A stretch of DNA of 31,180 nucleotides from Haplomitrium mnioides (GCA_049999725.1 JBNGIS010018672.1:25704-56883); one strand, 5' to 3'. Counted from the stretch's first letter, positions 18,346 to 30,297 are shown. Made by a program: numbers and translations. The notes: generated by a model not told the origin, from the sequence alone.

Positions 18346-20301
18346 TGTCGCTCCTATATTCCAGGGCTTAACCTTTCCAATCACCTCTTTGGAGGTAAGG
18401 GAGGACAAATAATAGGCTTTCAAGTTCTTTTCTAAGATAGCCCCTGGCCAGTTACCACTTTCAGGCTCTAAGGATTTTCCCTCTCCTTTCCAGCCTTTAA
18501 CACACCACTCAATCTCTTTTGGTTGCACTCAAGTCAATTATTCAAACACCCTCAGGTCCACATTCATTATCCCCCTCAGCTATGCTTTGTGTAATTCTTC
18601 CACTTTCTTCCAAGGACCCAATGACTTAGGCCCTGCCACCTTATTTGTGCTTGGGGTAGAATGGGTGTTGTGACCTGCACCAATGTTCAACACAACAAGA
18701 CTGGACTCCCCCTCTCAGGGTTGTCACACAATTGATAAAACTATTTTTCCTAGCTATCTTAAGTATGAACTAACTCCTAAACTATCCTACATGATCAGAA
18801 GTAGAGAGCATTCACCCCCAGGGCCTTCAAGGGACTTGACTCCCCCTCCAAAGCTGTCTGAGGGTCTGCTCAGTTGGTCCTGATGTCTTCTAATCAAATA
18901 AACCTCTAGAACACAAATGCAGAAAGGAAATCTAACTACACATATACACAAACACTTTATACAATATTTGCAAGAGAAACAGAGTCCTTGAAGGCCCTAT
19001 AGATTTCCACCAACTATTACCCCTCTTTTAAACCTTTGCTACCTTACAGCCTGCAGCCCAACAACCACCCACGCACCCTTCTCTCGAAATAGTTTTTTTA
19101 CTTCCCTCTCGAGAAGCCATGAATTTACTTCCTCAGGCTAGGAAGAGGATTTCTTTCACCCCCACCTCTGGAAGACAATCTTCCCGACTGCAAGTAGCTC
19201 ACTCCACCCCGAGCCTCGACAGGTCCTCCTGCGCAATGCGCAGGCACTAACACAGCCCCCCCTCTCAGCTCCACTTGAAGAATCACACTAGAGTGTACTC
19301 CGAACACTCTAGACTGATGCGCTTGCACAAGGAAATGCCGAGACGACTCCAAGCTCCTCACTTGGTAGCCTCTCCTTAGTTCTCAGTTGGCCAGGATCCC
19401 TTCGAACTATCGTATCGGTCCACCTCCGCTCTGGTCCACCTGCGAGGACGAGTTCACCTGGATCGCCCGAGCATCTAGAGCTCCTCACTTTGCGATTCTC
19501 GGCGCCCCTCCAGTCCACCTCCAAATCCCCTTGGCTCTCTGGAGCTAGTTTACCCGCTTCACGTAGCTCCTCACTGAATTCTCACTCCTGCCTTACCATG
19601 CGCGATTTCCCTATCTTGTAGTCGCTGTCGCGTCTTGCAATCGTCTGTGCATCAACCTCAACAAATTTGAAGGCCATTGATGTATACCCCCTATCGCGCT
19701 GATCCTTTTAAGCCAGATCCGATGAATAGTCATTAATCTCGTTGGCTCGGAATAGAGAGTGACAACGCGTGTCCCGCAGGGTTAATCCCATTACATCGGA
19801 ATGGAAGAAGGCGTCGCATGTCCCGTTGGGCGGTTAGGAAAATCCAAGTACAACGATCACATTAACGGGGAGTCCAAAGAATCTCGCGGGTCAAGATTCC
19901 GTAGATTCCCGCAAAGCCAAGTCCAAAAGGTTCTTCGAAACAGAGTTCCAAAGTACCCCGCAGAACCTAGTCTACGGAATCTCCATAGATTCCCCCGCAG
20001 ATCTTAAGTCCTCCTCCTCGTGCCACGTCGTACGCATCTCCACCGTCTGATGCTGCTCTGCAAGGGGGTAGGCGGATTGTCGCGATGACCCTCCCTTCCA
20101 AAGTTGACCCGCTCGTGGCCCGAGGTCCGATGAGTTCCCACCTGCCGCCGTCTAACTTGCTCGGACCTCCCGGAGTCGCCACATCATCCGTAGAGCGTCG
20201 TCCGACGCCGCTCTGCAAAGGGGTAGGCGGACCGTCGCGCTGACCCCCCCCCCCTTTCCGAAGTTGACCCGTGGACTTCCCTCTCATTCGTCCACATTTT
20301 C

Positions 20302-20379
20302 GAAACCCTCCGCGGACTCCTTGCGCTCGCCATGTCATCCGAAACCCTCCGCAGACTCCCTGCGCTCACCACGTCATCT
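20302..20379. repeat. 39-bp tandem duplication in the left LTR
   Basis: Copies at 20302-20340 and 20341-20379 each start GAAACCCTCCGC and end near CGTCATC. The right LTR has a single copy at about 29407-29445, so the doubling arose after insertion (or was lost there). Confidence 0.85.
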
Positions 20380-20605
20380 GAAGAACCCCTCCTTGCCGAG
20401 TAAGAACTTGTGCCGATGTCGCTATTTCATCATTCCTTCGAGATAAGAACTATGCGTGAGCTCGAGGCTTTGTTCGTTAACTTTTCCAAAAGCTTGATAT
20501 AAGAACTACAAAGCTCCTTTGAACCGTTCGCCTCTCTATCAAACTTTTGGATGCCACGATCGTACCCCGTCGAACTTTCTCCCTTGGTCATGCCAAATCT
20601 GCAAA

Positions 20606-21183
20606 GAATCACCCTTTCGGCGTCGCTTGCTTCTCCATCGATCGGATCTGCGCTAACTTGTTTTTTCAGCCGACTCCATCTGGCTCCACGATTCGTCGAT
20701 ACATCGCCTTTTCGGCGTACCTCTTGTTTCCCCCAACCGGATCAGCACCACATCCCCCTTCTGGCTCAGCCTTCTTCTAGTTGGACGGTTCGCGATGGAT
20801 CACCATTTCAACATACTGCTCTTCGTTTAATTGGATTGTCGATAAGTCACCTTTTCGCCTCCACTCGGTCTTCAGCTGACCGTTCGGTGATTTGTCCCCC
20901 TTTTGGCTTTCCTCTACTCTTCCTCCTATTAGATCCTTGCTAAGTTGCCCTTTCGGCTTCCACGATTTTTCTTTGGTCGGATCATTGATAAATCACCTCT
21001 TCGGTAGTCATCGGTTCTCCTGTGACTGGATTCGCGCTAAGTCACCCCTTCGGCTTCCTTGATCCTTCTCTGCTTGGATCTTCGATAAGTCACCCTTCCG
21101 GCACTCTTCCGTTTTCCTTCGGCCGGACCCATGATATGTCACCCTTTCGGGTCCTCCTCCTCGCTCCTCGGTTGGACTCCCTT
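20606..21183. repeat. 48-bp minisatellite in the left LTR (about 12 units)
   Basis: Degenerate units of 48-49 bp have the consensus start TAAGTCACCCTTTCGGCTTC and an end near TTGGTCGGATC. Because 48 is a multiple of 3, open frames of repeated HPFG.. peptides appear on the plus strand; I treat them as by-products. Confidence 0.85.
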
Positions 21184-21934
21184 CGGATCATTGTTAAGCG
21201 GGGTCCCCACGTTGTAAGACGGATCGGAACCCCCTTAACTGGGATCCCCACTTAAGAAGGCGACCTCTCGTAGATCTTTGGGCTCCCTAGAGCTGCTACA
21301 TGTTTCAAAGAATCCTGTGAATCTCTCCGGAGACGTCACGTTTTCGTAGAATCTCGCGGGTCGTTCAGGGAACTCCACGTTTCCGCTAAGATCCGCGGAT
21401 TCGAAGGAAAGGCTTGATCGGCCTTTGCAGAGCGTACTCCTACTTGCGGGATCGAGGCGTCCCCCTTCCCTGGCCTAGCTCGCCCTTGTGATGATCTTGC
21501 CTCATTATGTCCCTGATCCTTGCTTCCTGAGTTGTGGCCGTTGTAGGACATGTCCGCGATCTGCATCTTCTGAGTGCCTTCGGATTTCTGCTTGAGGATC
21601 TGTTCTTCCTCCTCGAATTGCTTTATCTAGAGTGGGCATTCTCTTCTCCCTTGCTCAACCTCGATCTTCGCATCCTCTTGAAGCCCACAGATTCTTGCTG
21701 GCTTGCTTTGAATTTTGAAATGGGACCCCTCCCTTGGCTGGCAGCCCCTGTTCTCTTCTCATCCTCCCCCCATGATCTTGTTTTCCTCCTAGGCATCATG
21801 CGCCGTGCTCTTACTAGCTGTTTGAGAGTAATCCGCTGCTCTTGAGAGGCCTTCACACTTACAAAGAGGCATTGTGTCACTGATGCCTCCAATTTCTTGA
21901 ATTCTGCTTTAGGGACCCGAATCATTGGCTGACA

Positions 21935-21947
21935 TAACTCCCCTTTC
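21935..21947 (-). other. Polypurine tract of the gypsy element
   Basis: The minus strand reads TTGAAAGGGGAGTTA immediately before TGTCAGCC, the LTR start. A purine-rich AAAGGGGAGT tract at this position would prime plus-strand synthesis and fixes the 3' LTR edge at 21934. Confidence 0.65.
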
Positions 21948-22115
21948 AAGTGTGAAGCCTCCCTACGAACACACTTCTTCTCCCTCAATTGGTGGGTGCC
22001 TCTGTTGGTTGGTCGCTGGCTCGAATTCTGCAACTCCTGCAATACAACCCCACAAAACACCCCCCCCCCCCCACAAAACAAACACACACACACACACACA
22101 CACCCACAAAACAAC
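21948..22115. other. Non-coding stretch between pol and the 3' LTR, with poly-C and (CA)n
   Basis: After the integrase stop (22116-22118) the plus strand holds a (CA)n tract (about 22081-22103) and a C14-type run (about 22057-22070). The minus-strand open frame across it (Cys/Val and Gly runs) is a product of these simple repeats. Confidence 0.7.
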
Positions 22116-23480
22116 TTACCTCTGCTGGCTGGGCACCCTTGATGGGGTCACAGTTGGGCCCTCTTCCGGTTCCTCCTGATTCTCGTACCTCTTCAACTTG
22201 TTGAAGTGCACTCTGTTGGCAAACTTGTGACCCTCCAGCGTCTCCAGCTCTAATGACCCATTCCTGTGGAGCTTCTTCAAAATGAATAGCCCCATCTATC
22301 TTGTGTGCAATTTTCCAGGAAAATGCACAAACTTGCTGTCATATAACATCACCAGGTTTCCCTCCCGGAGGTCAGCTGGTTTGAGCTTCTTATCATGTTG
22401 TCTCTTCCTAAGCTCTTGTTGGTGCTCCAACCTCCCTTGGGCTAACTCCTTGGTTTCTTCCAAACCCTCCAACTGATAGAGCCTCTTCCTTCTGCTCTGA
22501 CCCTCAACCATTCTTTCCTGCTCTAGCATCCTTCTGGTGGGTACCTCATACTCTACTGGCACCAAGGCATGTTGTCCAAAGACCAAAAAATAAGGACTAT
22601 GCCATGTTGTGGTCTTGTAAGCCAAATTGTAGGCATGGGTGGCAGTGAGCAGCTTCAGGTCCCAATCCGCTTTGTTTGTTGCCATTGTCTTGTTGAGTAT
22701 TTTCCCCATGATTCCATTGGCCCTTTTTGTTAGGCCATTAGCCTTGGGGTGGTAAGTTGTGGTCCTCATGTGCTTGACCAGGTACCAATTGGTCAGGTCT
22801 TTGATTACCTGATTGATGAATTGTGTCCCCTGATCACTGACCAACTCCAAAAGAGGCCCAAACCTGTAGAACATGTGCTTATAGAGGAAGGCTGCCACTG
22901 TCTTAACATCATCCTTCCTAGTTGCTCTGGCCTCCACCCACTTTATGGCATAATCTGTGGCCAACAGAATGTACCTATTGCCCTTCTGAGTGGAAGGTGC
23001 AATGGGACCGATGAAGTCGATCCCCCACTTCTCAAATGGTGCCAAGGGGATGATCGGTACCAAAGGATGATGTTGGTTTGTTGCAAGCCTCCTTGTCCTC
23101 TGGCAGGCATCACATCTTCTCACCCAAAAATGCACATCCTTGTGCAAGGTGGGCCACCAATACCCTGCATCCAAGACCTTCTTAATGGTGGTGTCAGCAG
23201 CAAAGTAGCCTCCCACCTCCTCTCCGTAGAGCGTCTGCATTACCATTGTGGATTGATCCCACTCTAAGCAATGTCTGATCATCCCATCATATCCTCTCTT
23301 GTGTAATATACCTTTAATCAAGAGGTATGGTCTCACCTTCTTGAGGAACACGGAAGCCTCCTCTCTGTCGCTGCCTTGGAGGAGTTGAGTGGAACTGAGG
23401 AACTCAATGATGAGGGCGTACTCCATGGCCCTCTCCACCTTCACTTGGAACAGGTGTTCGTGTGAGAATTCATCTCTCAC
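22116..23480 (-). pseudogene. gypsy integrase
   Basis: The frame runs from 23480 to a TAG at 22296 and on to a TAA at 22116. The zinc-binding HHCC region reads LYGEEVGGYF...RRCDACQR: both His positions are Tyr (residues 85 and 92), while Cys 123 and 126 remain. The core has GIDFIGPI (Asp155) and VSDQGTQF (Asp216), but the third catalytic residue, 36 positions later, is Lys252 in YHPKANGLTKRANG instead of Glu. The C-terminus after the TAG (MGLFILKKLHRNGSLELETL, FANRVHFNKLKRY) matches gypsy integrases and lacks a chromodomain. The TAG replaces an expected Trp. It cannot be catalytically active. Confidence 0.9.
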
Positions 23481-23489
23481 CTGCTGCTG

Positions 23490-24047
23490 GTTGACAGGCC
23501 GTGCAATCCTCGAGAAGAAGTCTGCATTGCTGTGCTTCTTTCCAAGCTTGATCCTAACCTCAAAGTCAAACTCCTATAACAGAAGTACCCACCTTGCAAT
23601 TTGATCGGTGATGTCTGGATTGTTCACTATGTACTTCAGCGCATTGTGATCCGTGTGGAAGATCACTTTGTGCTGCAATAGGTAATGCCTGAACTTCTTC
23701 AGGGCATATATGATTCCCATAGCCTCCCGATCTGTTGTAGAGTAGTTCTTCTCTGCTGGTGCTAGCAGCCTGCTGGCGAAGTAGATGGGGTGGTTACGTC
23801 CCTCATCATCCATCTGGGATAGCACTGCTCCAATGCAGAACCCAGATACATCAATCATCACATGGAAGTCCCTTCTCCAGCTGAGAGGGACTAACACAAG
23901 GGCACTGGCCAACCTCTTTTTCAATTCCTTGAAACTTTCCAGTCTTTCAAGAGTGGCCTCAAATGTGCTACCCCCTTGGTCATTTGGGTGAGGGGCATAG
24001 CCAGTGAGGAAAATTGGTTGATGAATCGTCTGTAGTACCCAACACAC
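23490..24047 (-). pseudogene. gypsy RNase H
   Basis: The frame 24047-23574 contains FHVMIDVSGFCIGAVLSQMD (Asp), STTDREAMGIIYALKKFRHY (Glu) and VIFHTDHNALKYIVNNPD (Asp). This is the RNase H triad of gypsy elements, with DAS changed to DVS. A TAG at 23574 in WVLLL*EFDFEV replaces a probable Gln. The frame then continues through GKKHSNADFFSRIA to integrase. No second RNase H domain is visible before integrase. Confidence 0.85.
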
Positions 24048-24790
24048 CCCATGAAGCCTTGCACCTCCTTTAGACTGGTAGGAAAGGCCACATTCAACTA
24101 GTTGGTGATCTTCTCCTGATCCACCTCAATGCCTTTGTTGGAGATTCGGTGTCTGAGGAGTATCCCCTCCTTCACCCTGAAGAAGCACTTGCCTGGGTGC
24201 AGCCTCAGCCCAGTTTCCCTGCACCTCTGAAGAGTGAGCCTCACATCCTGCTCGTGGTCCTCCAGCTTGCCATACACCACGAAATCGTCAATGAACACCT
24301 CCAAGAATTTCTTGAGGTAGTCGTGGAAGATGTTCATCATCATTCTCTGGAAAGTACCTGGTGCATTGCACAAGCCAAATGGCATCCTCTTGAAAGCAAA
24401 CACCCCCCATTCTGTAGTGAATGTTGTCTTGAGTTGATCCTCCTCTCGGATCCAGATCTTGTTATACCCAAAGTACCTATCCAAAAAATTGTATACCTCC
24501 TGCCCTGCCACCAAGTCCAACACCCCACCTATGAAAGGCAATGGATAGTGATCTTTCTTAGTGGCCTGATTCAGTTTCCGGAAATCTTAGCAGACAAGGA
24601 TTTTCTTCTCCCCATCCTGCCCCCCTTTTTTGGGTACCACAACCAAGGGAGACACCCACTCACTATTGAGGACCAAATAGATGAAGTCTACCTTCAGGAG
24701 CTTGTCTATGTCCTCCTTCACCAGCAGGGAGAATCAAGGATTCATCCGATATTGTCGTTGGCGCAGTGGGATTGCTGTGGGCTCCAGGTC
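23971..24790 (-). pseudogene. gypsy reverse transcriptase
   Basis: Read from about 24790: EHRIDLEPTAIPLRQRQYRM, a TGA at 24734, VKEDIDKLLKVDFIYLV, VVPKKGG, a TAA at 24587 in VC*DFRKLNQAT, then the open frame 24541-24098 with TEWGVFAFKRMPFGLCNAPG and the FIDD active site (residues 83-86, about 24295-24284). A TAG at 24098 precedes the thumb (GFMGCVGYYRRFINQFSSLA). The frame shifts by one at the C5 run 23971-23975 and continues as GSTFEATLERLESF. The plus-strand frame of 240 codons at 24149-24871 is antisense to this gene and is not a gene. Confidence 0.88.
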
Positions 24791-25123
24791 AATCCTATGC
24801 TCTCCCAATTCCCTTGGGACTCCCTTCAGATCTACATGACTCCAGGCGAAGGAGTCACTGCAATTGTGTAGGAGCTAGGTGAGGGTCTGCTATGCTTTCC
24901 TGGGCAATTGGGATCCGATATGGAAAGTGTGTCCCTCTCAGACCACCAGCTGCTTGTGTTGGGCATCCCGCACCACCCCCATCTCATTTCTTCCCATGTT
25001 GTCCCCCACTGGCATCAAGGAAGCCAATCTCACTCCTCCTTCCTCCCGAGGAGCTTCTGCAGACCCCCCCTCCCCTGTGCCCGCTTCTTTCATCCGATGA
25101 GGTACTTTGGATCTGTCCCCTCT

Positions 25124-26053
25124 TCAGACCTTGGTGTCCTCATCTTTGGTCTGATCTTCCACGGACTCCCTCCATGGATGCTCTGTTCCATCATAAGTAG
25201 ATAATTTGATTTGATTGACGGAAACTACACCCTCCTCCAATAGATCCTCCTTTGTCGCTTTGCTCATCATTTGTACCCAGTAGTGGTCCTCTGAATCTTC
25301 TTCTTCTTTGGACCACTCACTGTCGTACTCAGCTTCCGACTGTGTTTCTCCCAAGTGAGGAGCATGACCATAATGCATTGTCATTCTTTCGGGGCCGAAC
25401 ACCAGTGTGGAGTTCCCCCAGTTGTGCATTACTTTGACCCCATACAACCACTGCCTCCTGATCGACACCGGGTAAGGTGATGCTCTAACGGGTTGCATTA
25501 CCAGGTAATTGAGCTTGAATTCTTCCCCCCCTCCGGTGAATGTTGGAATTTGCAAGAGAGAGCCCAATGGCTTCACACGCGACCCATCCGCCAGCTTCAT
25601 GATTCGGGATGTGTGCTGGAATTCCGTGAATCCCAGCTTGTGAGCAGTCTCCTCCACCATGATGTTGACGCCTGCCCCTCCATCTACGAGCACTAAGGAC
25701 AATGTGCAACCTGCGATATGGATGTCGATCTTGGGGGCCATCTTGTCCTCACAGACCAGTTCCAAATCTGCTGGAGCTCCCACCTTGGGTAGCCTTCTTC
25801 TTCTCTTTGCTCCCATCAGCAATTCTCGGAGTTGTCTCCGATACAGAGGGCAATCCTTGATAAGTTGGCCCAATGTGGCCGTGACAGGACAATTTCTTAC
25901 GTCTGCTTGAATGTTGTAGGGGGTGGCTTTTGTCCCCTCTTTCCGTAGCTGCAACTGTCTTCTATACCTCTTCGGTTCCCTCAGTTGCTTTTGAACCTCC
26001 TTGAGGGTCTCTTTTGTTGCTCGCTCTTCTTCCAGGGCCTCCAAAGCCTCCAA
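25124..26053 (-). pseudogene. gypsy aspartic protease region
   Basis: A 309-codon open minus frame. The N-terminal 90 residues are charged and coiled-coil-like (EALEEERATKETLKEVQKQL). The catalytic site is LVLVDGGAGVNIM (DGGAG at residues 124-128), followed by RIMKLADGS and the flap-like region. The frame is the same as gag, joined through a TAA at 26054 and TAGs at 26072 and 26222. It ends at a TGA (25124), after which the same frame continues to RT with more stops. DGGAG rather than DSGAS is seen in some non-chromovirus gypsy lineages. Confidence 0.85.
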
Positions 26054-26221
26054 TTACTTTCTCACATGGTCCTACTGCTTGGGGTAGAACCATTTTGGAT
26101 TATCCCTCCAATAATCTGAATCGCTTCGAGGCGATGCCGCTCGAGCCACTTTCTTCTTAGCTTTGCGCTCAGACTTCATTTGGCTTCTCTTCGTAGCCTT
26201 TGCTCCTGCTTGGGTCATCAC

Positions 26222-27706
26222 CTAGAAACAATCCTTGAGAGTGGGCGTCTCCCAGCTCGACAATTCAGCTTCCTCCTCCATCTCCAGAATAAATAGATTG
26301 ACAGTTGCGGGGGGAGGAGGATTCGCACTTGGCTCAGGAGGAGCATCGAGCCTTTGATTCGGGCAATTCATCGCCACATGCCCCTCCTTCTTGCATTGGA
26401 AGTACAAGGGAGGCGGTTGGCCATAACCGCTCTTTCGCGGCTCCGGACAGCTAGAGGAAATGTGGCCGGGTTGGCCACAATTCCAACAAACCATAATTGT
26501 CATTCTAGGAGGCCGGTTAGCAGTCCATTGATTTATAGGCCTTGCGTTCCCTCCTATGGGCCTGCTCAGAATCGTATGAGGTCCCCCACTGATCTGATAC
26601 ATCGTTTCTGAGGCCTCCTTCATGACATACTCAACTTCCTCCCTTATGTACTCCAACGCTTCTTCTTTTACGTAGTGCACAACATTATTGTCGTTTGGAC
26701 ATTCCTAGGGGGAGTGTCCATATTGCTTGCACCTAACGCACTAGACTCCAACTCTTCTGGTCGACAGGAGCCTGCCCTCTGGCTTGATTCCTGCTAAGAG
26801 GATGTTCATTGTCTCCATCTTGGCGCTCAGCTCCTCAATTCGATCCCTCTCCCTTGGCTTTTTGCTCGCCTTGGGTTCGGGTTCAGCTCTCTTGTATCTC
26901 CCTTTGCTAGCACCCTTGCGATGACTACTCCCCTTGGCCTGCTTCTTCTTCTTCTTCTTCTTCAGGTCCCTCTTCTTCTTCTTCTTTTTGGATGACTGGT
27001 CCTCCTCTGAGTTGTTGTTGCTCGACTCATTCTTGCTTTCCGAAGAGGACTCGGAACTCTGATCTGTTTCCTCGTTACTGTTCGAGGTGTCCAAAGAATC
27101 ATTAGAGTCATACTTGGACAGTGCCTTCCTTCGGGAACTGGTGATGGCAACGTTCACATGGGATTTGGTTGCATTGACTGCATCCTCCAGAGTCTGTGGA
27201 TCTGTTTGGCGCACCCAGGTCTCAATTCCTCTAAGGAGCGCTGCCAGAAACCATGTTGTGAGCATCTTGTCAGTGGCGGGCGGATTGAGCTTCATCGCCA
27301 CCTTCTTGAATCGTTGGAGGAACTTCCTCACAAACTTCTTCTTCTTCATTCTGAGCTGACCCATCTTGATCAGCGCTTCTGTCTCTTCTCCAATCCTACG
27401 GAACTCCGCTATGAAGGTCGCCTTGAATGCATGCCAGTCCCTCTTGACATTGTCTAGCAGGTCTTTGTACTAGGGCTGGACCTCTCCCTTCAACACTACT
27501 GGTAGGATTCCAATCTTCACATGGGCCTCCCCATTTGCTGTTGCAGTGTTTTCCAAGTCATCCTGCCATGCATCTGGGTCATCTTTCGGGCGTCCCTTGA
27601 AGGACTCGTATTTGAATCTTCCCCGAAGCCCAGAAGAGGGTACAGGATTGGCTATCCGTCCACTCGCTACTGCCACTTCCACCCAAAAATCTCTTCTTTC
27701 CGCCAC
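26222..27706 (-). pseudogene. gypsy gag with three zinc knuckles
   Basis: The start is the ATG at 27706 (MAERRDFWVEVAVASG), the first Met after the primer site. Capsid-like sequence follows: GRPKDDPDAWQDDLENTATA, then after a TAG at 27470 (probable Trp) YKDLLDNVKRDWHAFKATF and KLNPPATDKMLTTWFLAALL. A Ser/Asn/Glu-rich and Lys-rich stretch (about 27100-26900) ends in an RDRIEELSAKMETMN coil. Zinc knuckles are CVRCKQYGHSP*EC (about 26738-26700, with TAGs at 26741 and 26705), CWNCGQPGHISSSC (about 26488-26447) and a degenerate YFQCKKEGHVAMNC with its first Cys changed to Tyr. The product would package element RNA. Confidence 0.85.
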
Positions 27707-27837
27707 TCTTCTTTAATAGACACAACCGCCAGTTGCTTTGTTTCTAAGAAGTGGCTTCTTGACAAACTGACTTGAGTCTTAGGTGCACAAAGCGATGTCT
27801 CTAGTTCAGGTTGGTCTCAGGTTTCTCCAAACCTTTG
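27707..27837 (-). other. Untranslated leader of the gypsy element
   Basis: A short stretch between the primer site and the gag ATG. No other coding start is visible. Confidence 0.6.
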
Positions 27838-27857
27838 GCCCTCCTTCTAGCGCCAAA
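27838..27857 (-). other. Primer binding site of the gypsy element
   Basis: The minus strand reads TGGCGCTAGAAGGAGGGCC, eight bases after the LTR end. The TGGCGC start is typical of plant gypsy primer sites. I do not assign the tRNA. Confidence 0.7.
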
Positions 27858-29672
27858 AATTCATGATGCTCCTCTGTTCCAGGCCTTAACCTTTCCAATC
27901 ACCCCCAAGGCCACTTAGTTGTGTCAAGGGAATTGACTCCCCCTCCAGAGCTGTCCCGGAGTCTGCTCAGTTGGTCCTGATGTCTTCTAATCTAATAAAC
28001 CTCTAGAACACAAATGTAGAAAAGAAATCTAACTACACATATACACAAACACTTTATACAATATTTGCAAGAGAAACAGAGTCCTTGAAGGTCCTCTGGA
28101 TTTCCACCAATTGTTACCCCCCTTCTGAATCCTTTGTTGCCTTACATCCTATAGCCCAACAACCACCCACGCACCCTTCTCTCTAGATAGTTTTTTAATT
28201 CCCTTGCAAGAAGCCCTGAATTTACTTCCTCAAGCTAGGAGGAGGATTTCTTTCACCCCCACCTCTGGGAGACAGTCTTCCCGACTGCAAGTAGCTCACT
28301 CCACCTTGAGCCTTGACGGGTCCTTCCACGCAGTGTGCACGCACTAATGCAACCCCTCCTCTCCTCTCAGCTCCACTTGAAGAATCACACTAGAGTGTAC
28401 TCCGAACACTCTGGGCTGATACGCTTGTACAAGGAAATGCCAAGACGACTCCAAGCTCCTCACTTGGCAGCCTCTCCTTAGTTCTCAGTTGGCCAGAATC
28501 CCTTCAAATTATCATATCGATCCACCTTCGCTTTGGTCCACCTGCGAGGACGAGTTCACTTGGATTGCATGAGCATCTAGAGCTCCTCACTTTGCGATTC
28601 TCGGCGCCCCTCCAGTCCACCTCCGAATCCTCCTGGCTCCCTAGAGCTAGTTCACTTGCTTCACGTAGCTCCTCACTGAATTCTCACTCCTGCCTTACCA
28701 TGCGCGATTTCCTTGTCTTGCGGTCGTTGTCGCATCCTACAACTGCTTGTGCATCAACCTGAACAAATTCGAAGGCCATCGATGTATACCTCTCTGCGTA
28801 CTAATCCCTTTAGTCTGATCCGATGAATAGTCGTTAAATCCGTTGGCTGGAAATAGGGGGTGATGACGCGTGTCCCACGAGGTCGTTAATCTCATTACAT
28901 CGGAATGGGAGAAGGTGTCGCGTGTCCCGTCGGGCGGTTAGGAAAATTCAAGTACAATGGTCACATTAACGGAAAGTCCAAGGAATCTTGCGGGTCAAGA
29001 TTTTGTAGATTCCCGTAGAGCCAAGTCTGAAGGGTTCTTTGGAACAGAGTTTCGAAGTGCCCTACGGAACATAGTCCATGGAATCTCCACAGATTCTCTC
29101 GCAAATCCCAAGTCCTCCTCCACGCGCCACGTTGTTTGCAGCTCTGCCGTCTGACGCCGCCCCGCAAGGGGGTAGGCGGATTGTCGCGATAACCCTCCTT
29201 TCCGAAGTTGACTCGCTCGTGGCCCGAGGTCCGATGAGTTCCCACTTGCTGCCGCGTGTCCTCTAACTTGCTCAAACCTCCCGAAGTTGCCACGCCATCC
29301 GTAGGGTGCGTCCCACGCCACCCGACAAAGGGGTAGGCGGACCATCACGCTGACCCCCCCTTCCGAAGTTGACCCGTGGACTTCTCTCTCATTCGTCCAC
29401 ACTTTCGAAACCCTCCGCGGACTCCTTGCGCTCGCCACGTCATTCGAAGAACCCCTCCTCGCCGAGTAAGAACTTGTGCCAATGTTGTTGTTTCGTCATT
29501 CCTTCAAGATAATAACTAAGTGCGAGCTCGAGGCTCCATTCGTTAACTTTTCCAAAAGCTTGATATAAGAACTACAAAGCCTCTTTGAACCGTTCGCCTC
29601 TCTGTCAAACTTTCGGATGCCACAGCCATACCCCACCAAACTTTCTCCCTTGGTCATGCGAAATCTGCAAAG

Positions 29673-30297
29673 AATCACCCTTTTCGGCGTCGCTTGGTCC
29701 TCCATCGGTTGGACTTGCGCTAACTTGTTTTTCCGATCGACTCCAACTAGCTCTCCGATTCATTGATACATTGCCTTTTCGGCGTACCCTTTGTTTCCCC
29801 CAACTGGATCGACGCCATATCGCCCTTCTAGCTCAGCCTTCTTCTCGTTGGACGGTTTGCGATGGATCACCGTTTCATCACATTGCTCTTTGTTTAACCA
29901 GATCGTCGATAAGTCACCTTTTCACCTCCACTCGGTCTTCAGCTGACCGTTCGGTGATTTGTCCCCTTTTCAGCTCTCTTCTGCTCTTCCTTCTGTCGGA
30001 TCCTCGCTAAGTCACCCTTTCGACTTCCACGGTTCTTCCTTGGTCAGATCCTTGTTAAGTCACCCTTTCGGCTTCCACGGTTCTTCCTTGGTCGGATCAT
30101 TAACAAAGCACCTCTTCGGCACTCCTTGGTTCTCCCGTGACCGGATTTGCGCTAAGTCACCCCTTCGGCTTCCTCGATCCTCCTTTGCTCGGATTTCTGG
30201 TAAGTCACCCTTCCGGCACTCTTCCATTTTCCTTTGGCCAGACCCACGATATGTCACCCTTTTGGGTCCTCCTCCTCGCTCCCCGGTTGGACTCCCT
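29673..30297. repeat. 48-bp minisatellite in the right LTR (about 13 units)
   Basis: Same array as 20606-21183. The units at 30009-30056 and 30057-30104 are nearly identical and correspond to one unit in the left LTR, so one unit was gained here or lost there. On the minus (element-sense) strand the array reads as repeated KGDL..IR..E peptides, as in the frame 30257-30060; this is probably incidental. Confidence 0.85.

Larger units (their letters stand above)
18346..21934 (-). repeat. 3' LTR of the gypsy element (about 3.6 kb)
   Basis: The plus-strand ends are TGTCGCTCC...GGCTGACA. It aligns with 27866-31012. It keeps a segment of about 431 bp (18381-18812) missing from the right LTR, and carries a 39-bp tandem duplication (20302-20379) that the right LTR has once. 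The internal 48-bp minisatellite has about 12 units. Open frames in it on either strand look incidental, being interrupted or shifted in the partner LTR. Confidence 0.85.

Noticed and set aside
20551-21255. Plus-strand open frames with repeated HPFG..-type peptides (also 29585-30370)
   Set aside because: They arise from a 48-bp minisatellite whose period is a multiple of three. The frames are broken differently in the two LTRs, so selection on the peptide is not supported.
21623-22114. 163-codon minus frame starting with Cys/Val and Gly runs
   Set aside because: Its N-terminus is a translation of (CA)n and poly-C tracts and it runs across the pol 3' flank into the LTR.
22749-23267. 172-codon plus-strand open frame
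   Set aside because: Antisense shadow of the gypsy integrase on the minus strand.
24149-24871. 240-codon plus-strand open frame
   Set aside because: It lies exactly antisense to the gypsy reverse transcriptase, whose minus-strand motifs (GVFAFKRMPFGLCNAPG, FIDD) are unmistakable. No recognisable motif on the plus strand.
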